The notes beneath the pieces were generated by a model. The model worked only from the letters and a program-made list of their open reading frames with translations, made no database searches and was not told the DNA's origin. A program made the translations under genes and the position numbers. This document shows positions 53,926-64,000 of a stretch of 64,000 nucleotides of DNA, piece after piece. How positions within the stretch are numbered: the first letter of the stretch is position 1; the number at the start of each line of letters is the position of its first letter. Source of the DNA: Marthasterias glacialis (Eukaryota > Echinodermata > Asteroidea > Forcipulatida > Asteriidae). The stretch covers positions 1-64,000 of the forward strand of contig CAJVRT020000003.1 in the NCBI GenBank assembly GCA_911728455.2. The letters are read 5' to 3'.

Positions 53926-55704
53926 ATGGCATCAAATACAAGAGCATTATCTGAGATTATTCAGGATCATCTTGAATGCCCAATTTGCAGTGAACGCTTC
54001 AATCAACCCAAACAACTGGAGTGTTCTCATTCATTTTGTCTTGAATGCCTTCAACAACTCAGACAGAAAAGTCCAAGTACTACAAAACTTTCATGTCCAG
54101 TGTGTCGACAAGAAACGTTGTTAAAAGAAAATGGCATTGACGGTCTGAAAACAAACTTTACAGTCCTTTCATTGATAGAAGCTATTGAAACACAGGAAAC
54201 CCAACTGAAACTGGAGCAAGGAAAACAACTGCTTGGCGAAGAGTGTGTTTCTAAATGTAGTAAGCATAAGGACAGAGATCTTAACATGTTTTGTAACAAA
54301 TACAATCAAGTGATATGCACAACTTGCACTGTAAGAGATCACCAGACCCATTCTCTAATGGAAATTAATGGGGCTTTAGACAAATGCAAACAACATGCCG
54401 CAGAACTTGTAGCAAAAATAGGACGGAACATTGGAACTTTCAACTTTGCTATTCAAGAAATAGACATGTCTCGCAAGACATTAAACTCTATGTTTGCTGC
54501 CACCAAAGAGAAAATCACCAAGAAGGCTGATGAGGAGATTGCCAAGGAGGTTGCCAGGATCAGAGAGGAGCAGCACAAACTGATGCAAGATGCAGAACAG
54601 ATTTATAAAGACAGAGTCAAGACAATGGAAACTGCACGAGCTACAAACAGCAAAGAGATTAACAAAGCAGAGCACCAGCAGGATGAGCTGAATCAACTCA
54701 TAGATCAAGGGATCAAGATTGTACATCACCTAGAACAACTATTACAAGACCTCAAAGAATACACAGGGATGAAACCAACAAAAGTGCCTGATGGGTTGAC
54801 TTATATGGACTTTAAAGAAGGCCAGAAATCACTAGGGAGACTGGTGCTGAATGATGAACAACAAGTAAACAAGTCAGCAACTTCTGCTGAGGCTGGAAAG
54901 CCAACATTTCAATCTATGAAACAAAATAAATGGATATTAAAATCAGAAATGAACATTGACATGAACATGTTACAAACGGAGAGGTTTTCTCCATTGGATG
55001 TAACTGCATACTCCAATAATGATATAGTTGTGACAGATGAAAACAGTGTAAGTTTGTTTACAATATCAGCAGAGAGCAATCCCCAATCCACTGTCATCCA
55101 ACAAGCACTTCAAATCAAAATGCTTACTGTACCAAGCAGAGTGACTGTGAACAAGAATGATGAGCTCATTGTTTTAGATAATGAAGCAGTCAAGATCTTC
55201 AGCAGGAATTATCAGCTCCTCCATCAGTTCAAACTAGGCAGTGAACCATCATGTATTGCAGTGGATGACAACAATCTGATAGCAGTGGGTTATTATTACA
55301 AGGCAGAGATTTCTCTACACAAACCAGATGGATCCCTCATCAGAACACTGCCTGCTCCAGGGATTGATGAATACTTGACTACCTACAAACAGAGACTCAT
55401 CTACACCAACTGGGATGACAGGAAGTTAGTATCAGTAGACTACAATGGTGACATGGTATTCTCAGTAGATATCAATCAGCGTGGGAGGCCTAATGGTGTG
55501 TGTTGTGACCAGGAAGGAAGCATATATGTTGCTGTATGTAAAGGACTATTTCCATCATCAGATGAGATCCATCATTACAGTCCTGATGGCAAGTACATTG
55601 GATGTATCATCAAGGGATGCGTTTCTCCACGTGATATAACACTCACACCAGCTGGTGATCTGGTTGTGGCTTCACTCCCATCAGTTCAAATCTATCACCA
55701 TTAG
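53926..55704 (+). CDS. TRIM C: RING / B-box2 / coiled-coil / NHL-like propeller, B-box ligand changed
   Basis: 592 residues in one exon, starting at the conserved MASNTRALSE methionine 31 nt after the acceptor (AG at 53,893-53,894). An in-frame ATG at 53,851 would add 25 residues but lies in the predicted intron. The RING is complete with Arg61. In B-box2 the fourth zinc ligand is Tyr126 (CNKYNQ) instead of Cys (CNKCNK in A and B), a single TGC to TAC change at 54,302. About 33 extra residues (DEQQVNKSATSAEAGK and following) separate coiled coil and propeller compared with TRIM A and B. The propeller is otherwise well conserved. A polyadenylation signal lies at 56,028. Confidence 0.95.
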   Translation: MASNTRALSEIIQDHLECPICSERFNQPKQLECSHSFCLECLQQLRQKSPSTTKLSCPVCRQETLLKENGIDGLKTNFTVLSLIEAIETQETQLKLEQGKQLLGEECVSKCSKHKDRDLNMFCNKYNQVICTTCTVRDHQTHSLMEINGALDKCKQHAAELVAKIGRNIGTFNFAIQEIDMSRKTLNSMFAATKEKITKKADEEIAKEVARIREEQHKLMQDAEQIYKDRVKTMETARATNSKEINKAEHQQDELNQLIDQGIKIVHHLEQLLQDLKEYTGMKPTKVPDGLTYMDFKEGQKSLGRLVLNDEQQVNKSATSAEAGKPTFQSMKQNKWILKSEMNIDMNMLQTERFSPLDVTAYSNNDIVVTDENSVSLFTISAESNPQSTVIQQALQIKMLTVPSRVTVNKNDELIVLDNEAVKIFSRNYQLLHQFKLGSEPSCIAVDDNNLIAVGYYYKAEISLHKPDGSLIRTLPAPGIDEYLTTYKQRLIYTNWDDRKLVSVDYNGDMVFSVDINQRGRPNGVCCDQEGSIYVAVCKGLFPSSDEIHHYSPDGKYIGCIIKGCVSPRDITLTPAGDLVVASLPSVQIYHH

Positions 55705-56560
55705 TAAAGACAGCAATGAACATTGTGCTAGACCACAAGAAGGTTCAACCTGAGATAAACTTTGGGGCAACATGAAACTAATTTAGCTTCCTGAGAAACA
55801 GTCCAATGATATTGATCAGTTAAAAAAAAAAAAAAAAATTCAATTGACGTTTTTTGTAAATAATTGACATATGTTTGCTATAAACATGACCTTTTAGTGA
55901 CTAGGAAGTCAGAAAATGTTGATAAAATACACAAATTGACAAAAAATCTGAAAAAGATTGTTGTTGTGGGTGCTTTTTAGCATTGTATCCTCTATTAGTT
56001 ATTACAAATAGAGCTGCAATTTTAATGAATAAAATACATCTTTTAATTGGTTTGTACAAAGAAAAAGTTATTTCCAATGAGATCGTTTGTTATAAACACA
56101 CCACAACACCAACCTGTGAAGATTACATCAATTTAGGTAGTCACATTTATATTTTCTGTTGGGGAGCTTTACTAGTACAAATTCATTGTATATAAATTTT
56201 TTGATCTCTGTAAATCTGCAATGAAATTTATGTGGTCTTTAACTGTTGTTGAATCCAGCCCTGGAATTACACAGAGGCCAAGGAGGTCATGGCATCTGTT
56301 GCCCTGGTCTTGGCCTTGGTGCCCTTTCAAAAGTTTCCCATAGATTTTCCAATGGAAGTGCCCTTTGCACAATGAAAGTGGTCTTACCTCTCAAAAACGA
56401 AATTCCAGGCCTGTCAATCTTGACTTTGACAGTATTTCAACTAGAAATATTTCCTGGGCAATTGGTACTTATGAATACTGAGTTTTGAAATAAAATCTAA
56501 TCAGTTTACCTGATGATTCTGATTGTTGTATTTCATCTTTAATACATGTAGGAAACAACC
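55705..56560. other. 3' flank of TRIM C
   Basis: Aligns with block A 18,792-19,650, including the GCCCTGGTCTTGGCCTTGGTG segment near 56,300. No other feature. Confidence 0.55.
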
Positions 56561-57345
56561 TAAGGATAGGCAGCTCAGTGACGTCACAAAACCAACGTAA
56601 CTCTGCACACAACGCGACCCACACACAATCTTTGACCCCCAAAAAATACAGAGGTCAAAAAGATTTCGACAATATCTCCGTTTTTGTATTGTCCACGATA
56701 ATGAAAATTCATGATCCTATCCAACAATACCTTGAGGGTACATATTAAAAAAATCAGCAAAAATGATCAAATACTTCGCTAGTTATGAGTAAAAACCCGA
56801 ACCAATGTCAGGAAATGTCCACAGGAAATTGCTCACACAGTGTCGGGAAATTTGCTTGCTCATGCGTGGTACGCTTTTTGTCTCCGTCCCGATTTCGGCC
56901 GATTATACTCTCGTGCTTTCGGAGCATAACGGGAAGCGATGGGACTTCCTACCGATGTATGTTCGGTATTTTCCGGTAGCAGAGGGACCCTATCGCAAGC
57001 TCTCTTTGTCCAGTGTAGAATGGTTATGCGGTTCGAAAATGGCAATGTGATAAACATTTCAACGGCAACGTTTTCATAAAAGATCGCATCTTTTCAAGTC
57101 TGGACTTGCACAGTAAGTAAAATACACGTTTCTTTGTATGATTCTTTAACAAATATTATTTTAATAAAGAGACAGCTTACAATTTTGCCCTTTTGTACCA
57201 CGCATATTTCAACGTTTTATGCCAAATCACGAATGTGTAGTGCGTAGACTGGTGACCGCATGGACAATTCATTTGTATGAAACGGCGGGAGCATAGGTAC
57301 CCGACAAGCTGTCGGACGTCCGGGTTTTTCGCTGTTGTGGCTCAA

Positions 57346-57369
57346 CATGGAGGTATTTCTACCTCCATG
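57346..57369. repeat. Palindrome with CATGGAGGTA arms
   Basis: CATGGAGGTA, TTTC, TACCTCCATG. Same outer core as the hairpin at 23,783-23,821 in an unrelated-looking element. Confidence 0.9.
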
Positions 57370-57435
57370 GTCTCAACTATTCATCCCAATTTAGCCTATT
57401 AAAAATGTGCATGTAAAAGAAAAAGAACTTAAAAC

Positions 57436-58098
57436 ATGAGATTATATATATTCATTAAAATATCGTTAAATTATTTGGGACCAAATGCTTCGTTTTACCG
57501 ACCCATTTTCCATGACGAAAAAGCATTGTTGCACTGCATCCATTTCGTGATAAATTTACTAGGTCAGAGGCGATACGTTTTTTTAAATTTTATTTTCACT
57601 CAAAAATTCAAGAAATCCTACACAAAGGAACAAATGAAACAGCATCTTCTTGAAGTGGTAGCATATAACAATCTACAGCCAGAAACTGACCCCGAAAAAA
57701 TAATTTCATTGCAGCCTCCAGAGAGCAGTGGTCTCCAGTATACCTTAGAAGAAGACAGGTCTGCAAGCTTTGAGAAACAAAAAAGAAAAATGATCAACAA
57801 GATTGAAGAATAGAAAAAGAAAAGATCAGCTCAAAGTTCAAAGCTTTATATTGAGAAGCTGCTGAACAACCCTGCTCTGCTGGTTGGGGCCAGTATCGAA
57901 CAACTTTTTGTTGTTGATCAACAGAAGATGTGGATAAAGGGAGTAGTGACTGGGATAAGTTCAAAGAAACCAGATCCACTGGAGACCGTGTATACAGTGG
58001 ATTATGAAGACGAGGATGAACTGAAGTTATACAATCTGTTGTCAGATTTAAAGAAAAATGATCTGATTATCCATAGTAACATACAGATGAGTCTTTAA
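57436..58098 (+). pseudogene. Decayed C-terminal exon of a transposon ORF with a Tudor/chromo-like end
   Basis: The plus-strand frame is open to a TAG at 57,811 and resumes in the same frame to 58,098. The first part is charged and helical (KEQMKQHLLEVVAYNN, EKQKRKMINKIEE). The last ~60 residues (MWIKGVVTGISSKK, VYTVDYEDEDELKLYNLLSD, LKKNDLI) have the W-x-KGxV, xYxVxYEDE pattern of small SH3-like barrels of the Tudor/Agenet type, which I have seen at the C-termini of uncharacterised transposon proteins. The 5' exons are missing or unrecognisable. Start coordinate uncertain; an acceptor may exist near 57,612. Confidence 0.5.
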
Positions 58099-58599
58099 AC
58101 CAAAGCACTACTTGTGTAGAGAACAAGCATTTCTGCTTTTATGACATAAACATGCCAAGTACTCAAGTTTATGTTTCATTTATTTAGTTATTTTATCAAG
58201 GGAATAGGCTTAAAGATACTATGCCAGAATTTTGGCCCCAAACATAAAAAAATGAATTTTTAAGGTGAATGATATTTCAAAGAATGTCACCCGCTCTGAT
58301 GAAAAATAGTTTAACTTTTACTTTAATGAACCATGACAAAAATTTAAAAGTTTTCTTTTAAAACACATAAGAATGAGTCATGTGAAATATTGTCAGGATC
58401 CTGAAAAAAATTAATTTTGGGCACTCTATTTCACTGCTGCTAATAATTGGCGGATTTTTTCGAGCAATGTGGCACCCAATAATGTCATTGACCTGTTACT
58501 AGTTGAAAAACAATATTTCAAGTTAATTACCTAAAATGCGAAAGAAAACAATCATTCAAGTTAATTACCTAAAATGCAATTTATTTCTAAGTAAGTTTG

Positions 58600-59430
58600 T
58601 TCATGAATACAAAAATGTTTTAATTAACAAGTGACAGGAAAATAATATTATCTTCTTTATCTGAGTCTTTGGTATAACTGCATATGGTCATAAAGTACTT
58701 AATTTGTTGATTTTTTGTAATCAATTATGCAAATAAGTTTTTTAATTAGTCACAGTTGTTAAAACTTGTTTGGTTTTAAGCTGAAGACTGTCCCTAAATG
58801 AGTATGCAAGATGAATGAAATTGAAAACAACCATGTGAGAAAATATTTCACATTTTGACTTTCAGGCGTACCATTGCCTTTGAAGAAAAATATAAGATTA
58901 CCCTTGATACTTTAAAAATTAATTATGCAAATAATCTTTTGTAATTAATCACAACAGTTCACATTGTTTGTAAATATTAAGCAGAAGACTGTCTTAAGTC
59001 ATTTTGCCAAAGATGAATGAAATATAGTTAAACATTCTGAGATTCACAAAATTGTCTTTCAGACTGTTAATTACCAATTAATGCTAATTGGCCTTTCATA
59101 TGCTAATTAGCCTTTCATAACAATGTTTTTTTAATTAACAAATGTCAGAAAAGGAACATTATTTGTTCTTTGCCGCTGAAACCTTGGTTTGATAATTCAT
59201 ATGGTCATTTTGTGCCTAATTTGTTGATATTTTGCATTTAATTATGCAAATTAGCTTTTTTAGGTTAATTAAATTAGTTCAAACTTTTTTGTAATTAAGC
59301 AGAAGACTGTCCTTAATCAATGTGCCAAAGATGAATGAAATTGAATAAACCATTCTGAAGTTATGAGAAAAAACATTTCACACTTTCAGTTTCAGGCGTA
59401 CCGTTGCCTTTTGAAGAAAAACAAAAGATG
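58600..59430. repeat. Imperfect ~520 bp direct duplication inside the 3.0 kb transposon
   Basis: 58,600-58,870 and 59,120-59,420 share TTTAATTAACAA, CATATGGTCAT, ATTATGCAAAT, AGAAGACTGTC, AGATGAATGAAATTGA and TTTCAGGCGTACC in order. AAGCAGAAGACTGTC appears a third time near 58,980. Confidence 0.7.
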
Positions 59431-59767
59431 ACCTTTGACCTTTAGTTACAATTTTGAGTGCATTTGGCGATCTTCAAATTGTCATAACTTGAACACTGCT
59501 TGACCGATTTTTTTTTTGATTACATTTTTGGAATGCTGATGAAATGCTCTTTTAAATGAGCTATAGTGTGCTGCTATTGGATAACGGGAAAAAAATCATG
59601 TGAAATGCCTACTAAGGATAACCTGTTTGTTTATATTTGAGAAGTGAATGTTATCAATGAAGTACTTGGTCCAACAGTGTTTATTATGCCATTCAGTCAG
59701 GTATCTGATAATAAGCTGTTAAGTTCATTATCTCTGAGAAGTGCCACCCATCAAAGCATTATAAAGA

Positions 59768-60771
59768 CAGAGCTGCCAACCTTCACCAATCAAAATCAGT
59801 ATTCCTGAAACCAAAAATCAGTATTTTCCTCCCAAAATCAGTACTTTTCAAAAATATCAGTTTTAAAGACAAATCTTTCTTATTATTCATTGTACCCATT
59901 ATATATACTGATAATGAAAAATGCCTTCACGTATTGTAAAGATCAGTTTCACAATTACATGAAATACATTATTAATTTTGCTGACAACCTGTGCATAAAA
60001 CCTGCTTTAGTTCAGAGCACAAACAATTTCAAATTCCAGATGCCTTTTATATCATGACTCTCAACATTATGATAAAAACTTTTAAACTATTTTGGAGAAA
60101 ACTTTTAGGTTTAAGCTAAACAGTTTACACTTGAAATCTTTCCAAACAATTGAACAAAATGCTTTTTTTCTGTCTCATTGTTTACAAAAAACTTTAATGA
60201 CTAATATAATGCTAACATTTGCAGAGCAAACAGATACGCCATACCACCACTCCAGGCCGGTCATGTGTTCATACAACTTCAGAAAGAAGAATTTTCTCCA
60301 ACTTCTTTTTCAAAAAAATTTCATTTTCAAGTTGATCCCGCATGGCGTGTGCTTCGCTTGCTGATAAAGTCAGTTTGTCGCCGAGCCAGACTCCATAGAG
60401 TGTATGCTGTACAATGTGCTTTTGTGTCTGTGTCTAGACTTGATATTGGCTAATGTACATGTATGTACATTTCTAGCACCTTGGACCCAGACTTCATCCT
60501 TTTAATGCATGTATTTTATTTAACTTTCTGGCAATAGCAGGATTTTTCCATTATTTAGTGCTAGGATTAGGTGTTTAAAAAAAGAAAGGTCTTTCACTAC
60601 CTTTGCTTTTTATTGTGGCTTTTTGATTTTAACGTTCTGTAAACTATTAGAAACATAAATAATAGTAGATTTTTTTCTGAAATCCTAATTTTTTTGGACT
60701 TGGCCGGACTGCAGTATTTTGGAAAATTTTTCGTATGAAATACGGAAAGTCCGTACTGGTTGGCAGCTCTG
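59768..60771. mobile_element. 1.0 kb CAGAGCTGCCAACC-ended DNA transposon
   Basis: Perfect 14 bp inverted ends, CAGAGCTGCCAACC. The flanks TATAAAGA and TATAGATC suggest a TATAGA duplication with a later 2-nt change. Uninterrupted sites exist in block A (near 19,795), block B (37,860) and the fourth copy (45,790). The sister element at 43,692-45,551 is larger only because of a LINE. Confidence 0.85.
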
Positions 60772-60936
60772 TATAGATCTCATCCTCTAATTCTAAAACA
60801 TGTCAAAGATCAGAGCATTTCAAACAGAAATATTTGTAGAAGACAAATCTTTCAATTACATTCTAGATCTGTAAATCTGTAACAAGAGATGTTAACATGC
60901 AACAAATATTCACAGCAAATCAAAACTATTCCTTAC

Positions 60937-61091
60937 CTCTCATTATGAGCTTCCTGTTTCTTGTACCTCTGCAACTTATCCTGTAGTGTCTTTAGAGCTT
61001 CACTGGTAGAGTACTCAACATCTGCCCTGGGAGTCTGAGACTGACTAGGATCTTGTGGGTCTTGGGTAATGATAATGAGTCTGACCATCTT
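60937..61091 (-). CDS. Block C copy of the 155-nt exon
   Basis: Both splice sites are intact (TTCCCAG acceptor, GAGAG|GTAAGG donor) and the frame is open, with four or five residue changes against the other copies (LQDKLQRYKKQ). Confidence 0.55.
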
Positions 61092-61653
61092 CTGGGAACA
61101 CACAGGAAATAAATGCAACCATTTGATTGAAGCGATTATGTATACATTTGTTCAATGCATTTAAAATGAGTTATTTGCTTTTTAAAGGAGATTTTCACAT
61201 ACCAACTGAAATCTTTTATGAATAATGTAAGCACTATGATGAGAAATTTATTTCTATATATTGGGACCCTCAAACATTGTTTTTTTTTTAACAGCTCAGT
61301 GCTCAGCTAATGCTTACAATTTGTATAAATTATATCAGAACAAACTTCATTTCGATCATTGCATACATTGTAAATCCTTTTCCAGGAGCTCTAGGTGTAA
61401 TGCTCAGATATTTGTATCTTTCTACCAGGAACATCTTGAAGATTTGGCTCATAGTGGTATCTTACATGTTGATCCATAGACTGAAATCATTGTTGCAGAG
61501 GTAGCTTCCATTATACTGCTGGAATACAAGTATACCTGTATGAATAATGTAGACAGTCTATGCACACAGCCACTGATAGTTAACTGTACATGATGTCAAG
61601 TGCACCACCTCTCCCCGTCTTCTCTTCCTGTAGGCAGAGTCAGTTCATCTTAC

Positions 61654-61703
61654 CTTTGCAATGACCAACACAAAATGAACTCTCACCTTATAAAGTAATG
61701 TCT
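61654..61703 (-). CDS. Block C copy of the 50-nt exon
   Basis: Splice sites and frame are kept; Pro to His in the hydrophobic stretch (VRVHFVLVIAK). Confidence 0.4.
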
Positions 61704-62751
61704 CTGGCAGGAATCACTCAGCAATCTACCCTGTGAATAACAAACACTGTAAACTCCATCATCAAGAAATGTCAAGTTGCTGTCTGCTCACTATCTGCTG
61801 GTTCACAAGCTGCCTTTGGACTCACTGTAATGGACAAAAACAAAACAGAATTGGAAAAATTACTGGAAAATGTAAGTTACAAAAACTTGAAAGCAAGCAG
61901 TTTTTCAAAACCTACATTTGTTGTGAATTGTTACACATAGTTTGATTTTTAGAGAATGGCTATGAACAATTATTACAAATGCATTATCTTAAAGGTGTCT
62001 CTACAACGAGGAAGCATCTACATAAGCAGTGATTCACCCAGAAAATACTTTTGGAAATAAGTTCTGCTTTTAGAAGGTGCAGGAGGATGGGGCTTGGAGA
62101 GGGGGGGGGGGGTATACAAAAAACACAATATGTTATTAACTCAGTAAATAACCACCCCCTTCCTAGGCCCTGATGCTACTTTCTCTAACAACTTCCCCTT
62201 CCTGTAAATTTTTGTAGCCACATATCGTAATTTTTTTCACTGACTTAATCTGAATGTGAAGTTTGGAAAATTAACCATAAATTACTGAGGGTAGTGTGTG
62301 TTTATGGAGACATAAACAGATAAAAACATTTGATGTTTTGACAAAATTATCTCAACAATTGACGGTTTTAGGCAAGAAGCCATAGAACAAGGTCAACGGG
62401 GGATTCCATTTTCCCTTGTAGCACAAAATAGTCTTGTAAGTTAATAAGTACAAGATGAATTTGATATTAAAGCCTAATTAAAAGTAGGATGCTACGAAAA
62501 AAGTACGGTCTTAAAAAGCATGGGGGTCTCCGAGAAGAAAAGTGTGATTTTTATACAGCAGCAATAACAGAGGACAAACTTATTTCACACATTCATTTCA
62601 TGACAAAAAGCATTACAACACTAAATAAGTCGGCAACAAAACAGCCCTCTTTGATTTCAAATGGATATCTCAGGGAGTAATTTTGGCACAAGGTTGTTTT
62701 CTGCCAAATATAATTGCATTGCAATCCAACCGCCAAGAATGCAGACTATAC
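61704..62751. other. Intronic part of block C
   Basis: Aligns with block B 38,803-39,850, with a poly-G tract at 62,100. No additional gene. Confidence 0.45.
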
Positions 62752-62839
62752 CCATCAATCCATAAATCATCAACACCATGGTGTGAACAGCAACATCCAT
62801 ATTGAAACTACACAGTACCAAATGGGGGACTTGTCCCAG
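62752..62839 (-). pseudogene. Block C copy of the 87-nt exon, +1 frameshift
   Basis: The exon is 88 nt here: a small rearrangement at GGTACTGTGTAG (GGATACTGTAG in A and B) adds one base, so the reading frame fails. Confidence 0.5.
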
Positions 62840-62888
62840 CTACAACCCAAGGCAACACACAAAAAAAGACCAATGGAAACAATGTACA

Positions 62889-63126
62889 TGTGACGGTTAA
62901 CAAAACGTATGTTTCCTTAATTATTTATTTATTCAATATTCACTCTATTTGAGCCCCGCCTGGCGGCAGCTCATTTTAAATTTAACCCTGCGGAATGATT
63001 CTGTTCCATGACGTCGGGAGAAATGCATTTGACTTTTGCTCCATTATTTATGCCGACAGATCACAAGAAATGACAGAGTAAAGACAAGTTATTTGTGCTG
63101 CAATCGTTCATTTAAAACCGATCACA
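62889..63126 (+). mobile_element. Second copy of the LTR
   Basis: 238 bp, TGTGACGGTT start and AACCGATCACA end, at the same position in the duplication block as the LTR at 39,987. Followed by TTT and TGGTAGCAGAAC. Confidence 0.87.
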
Positions 63127-63129
63127 TTT

Positions 63130-63193
63130 TGGTAGCAGAACAAGGTTTTGATACTCGGACCTCTGGGTTATGGGCCCAGCATGCTTCCACTGC
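63130..63193 (+). other. Second copy of the initiator tRNA-Met complement
   Basis: Same 64-nt extent as at 40,227-40,290, with changes in the T arm (AGAACAAGG for AGAGCGAGG). The anticodon arm is identical. Confidence 0.85.
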
Positions 63194-64000
63194 TTCTATG
63201 AGTCTCAGTTCTGATTGCAGCTCATTGAATGGCATGTTACGAGGTCTCATTGGAGCGAGTCTCTGCGTTATCCTGTCATGTTTGACTCCTCTCATGAATT
63301 GCTGTGTTGCCATTCTGTTTCTGTCTGGCATAGGAATTGGTCTATTCATGCACTCTTCTGTCAATCATAGGGTTGCCTTTAACTCTACAGCATATATGCT
63401 TGCTGATACGTTTTGGCCAAGGGGTCTCCCCCGGACAGCATGTCGCCAAACTGTGCTTTGAGCTCAGCAAACGCATCTCTCGGGCTCTGGAGTTCCGTGG
63501 GTAGATTTAGTATGAGCTTTCTGGCTGCACCTCCCAGGTACCTGACAATTATTGAAAATCAGAGCTCTTTGGGTATTGCTGTGGTATCTATCAATTACTT
63601 CGCATCTCGTACCCAATCGTCGATAGAAGTTGTCTTTTCTTGGCCAGTGAAAGTTGGGATGTTTTTTACCTGGTGAGAAGGCATCAATTGAAGGTGTTGA
63701 GATTGGTAAGACGAAGTGGCAGAGGTATGTCTTGGTTGGTTAGAAGAAGAGCTTGGTGAATGGCTCCTTGGAGACTAGTTGGCTGTGTTGTTGTTCTTGG
63801 CAAGTTCGTGAAGGAAGTAGAACTTCGTCTCGGCATTGCTGCACCGGTGTTGACGGGGTTTCTATTCACTGACGGAGACTCACTGACATGCGATGGGTAG
63901 TTGGCTTGTCCTCTTGATGGCCGATTGACAGAGTGAGGTGTGTTTAGTACATCCGTGAAAGAAGAAGAACTTCGTCGTGGTGCTGACTCGGGTCTAGTAG
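63194..64000 (-). pseudogene. Second copy of the frameshifted Gag, cut by the window end
   Basis: Same order, orientation and frameshifts as 40,291-41,100, with few substitutions. The N-terminal part lies beyond the window. Confidence 0.8.

Larger units (their letters stand above)
56569..59611. mobile_element. 3.0 kb DNA transposon specific to block C
   Basis: CTAAGGATA occurs at 56,560-56,568 and again at 59,612-59,620, while block A has it once in the uninterrupted string AACCTAAGGATAACCTG (near 19,650). The ends show a weak inverted repeat (TAGGCAGCTCA and TAGGCATTTCA), so the true duplication is 7 to 9 bp. The 5' half carries a palindrome and a decayed ORF; the 3' half is AT-rich with internal duplications. 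Confidence 0.85.

Noticed and set aside
1-64000. CRISPR array, operons, bacterial promoters or riboswitches
   Set aside because: The tandem repeats present have no spacer structure, genes carry spliceosomal introns, and composition is that of an animal nuclear genome.

Overview
The window looks like nuclear DNA of a marine deuterostome invertebrate, most likely an echinoderm or another ambulacrarian, with a lancelet less likely. The grounds are intronless-CDS TRIM genes in recent local expansion, GT-AG introns, AT-rich spacers, and a dense load of cut-and-paste DNA transposons, foldback elements, a CR1/L2-like LINE fragment and LTR-element debris. I cannot name the species. Most of the sequence is non-coding or repeat-derived.

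Layout. 1-3235 is a ~190 bp satellite array with a 4-unit higher-order pattern. 3.2-9.5 kb is spacer with two old inverted-repeat elements. 9.5-12.3 kb holds minus-strand relics of a gene with VWFC and Ig domains. From about 13.4 kb to the end, a segment is repeated three times (A ~13.4-22.4 kb, B ~29-40 kb, C ~46.8-62.9 kb, plus a small fourth piece at 45.7-46.1 kb). Each copy carries one plus-strand TRIM gene (RING, B-box2, coiled coil, beta-propeller; 555, 559 and 592 aa) and, convergent to it, three minus-strand exons of an unidentified second gene. The blocks differ mainly by insertions, so one block often supplies the empty site for another. This gives unusually firm transposon boundaries.

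Most notable is a 4.6 kb DNA transposon at 47,077-51,672. It has ~29 bp imperfect TIRs, an ATTT flanking duplication and an intact empty paralogous site at 13,698. It encodes an intact five-exon, 695-residue protein with an RNase-H-like acidic core, of a family I know only as an uncharacterised (DUF7869-like) protein. The second highlight is an LTR-retroelement chimera at 39,987-42.8 kb, duplicated at 62,889-64,000. A complete LTR is followed by a 64-nt copy of the complement of initiator tRNA-Met (including CCA), which runs directly into gag in the wrong orientation. It looks like a frozen reverse-transcription error.

Other transposons with clear ends: a 975 bp hAT-like element (8 bp TSD), a 1.47 kb TTAA element, a 3.0 kb element with a decayed ORF inside block C, a CAGAGCTGCCAACC-ended family (one copy split by a LINE), and a near-perfect 335 bp foldback nested in an older element. 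The TRIM paralogues show probable functional divergence: TRIM A has lost the usual RING linchpin arginine and TRIM C has lost a B-box zinc ligand. All assignments come from reading the sequence by eye; family names come from memory and were not searched.
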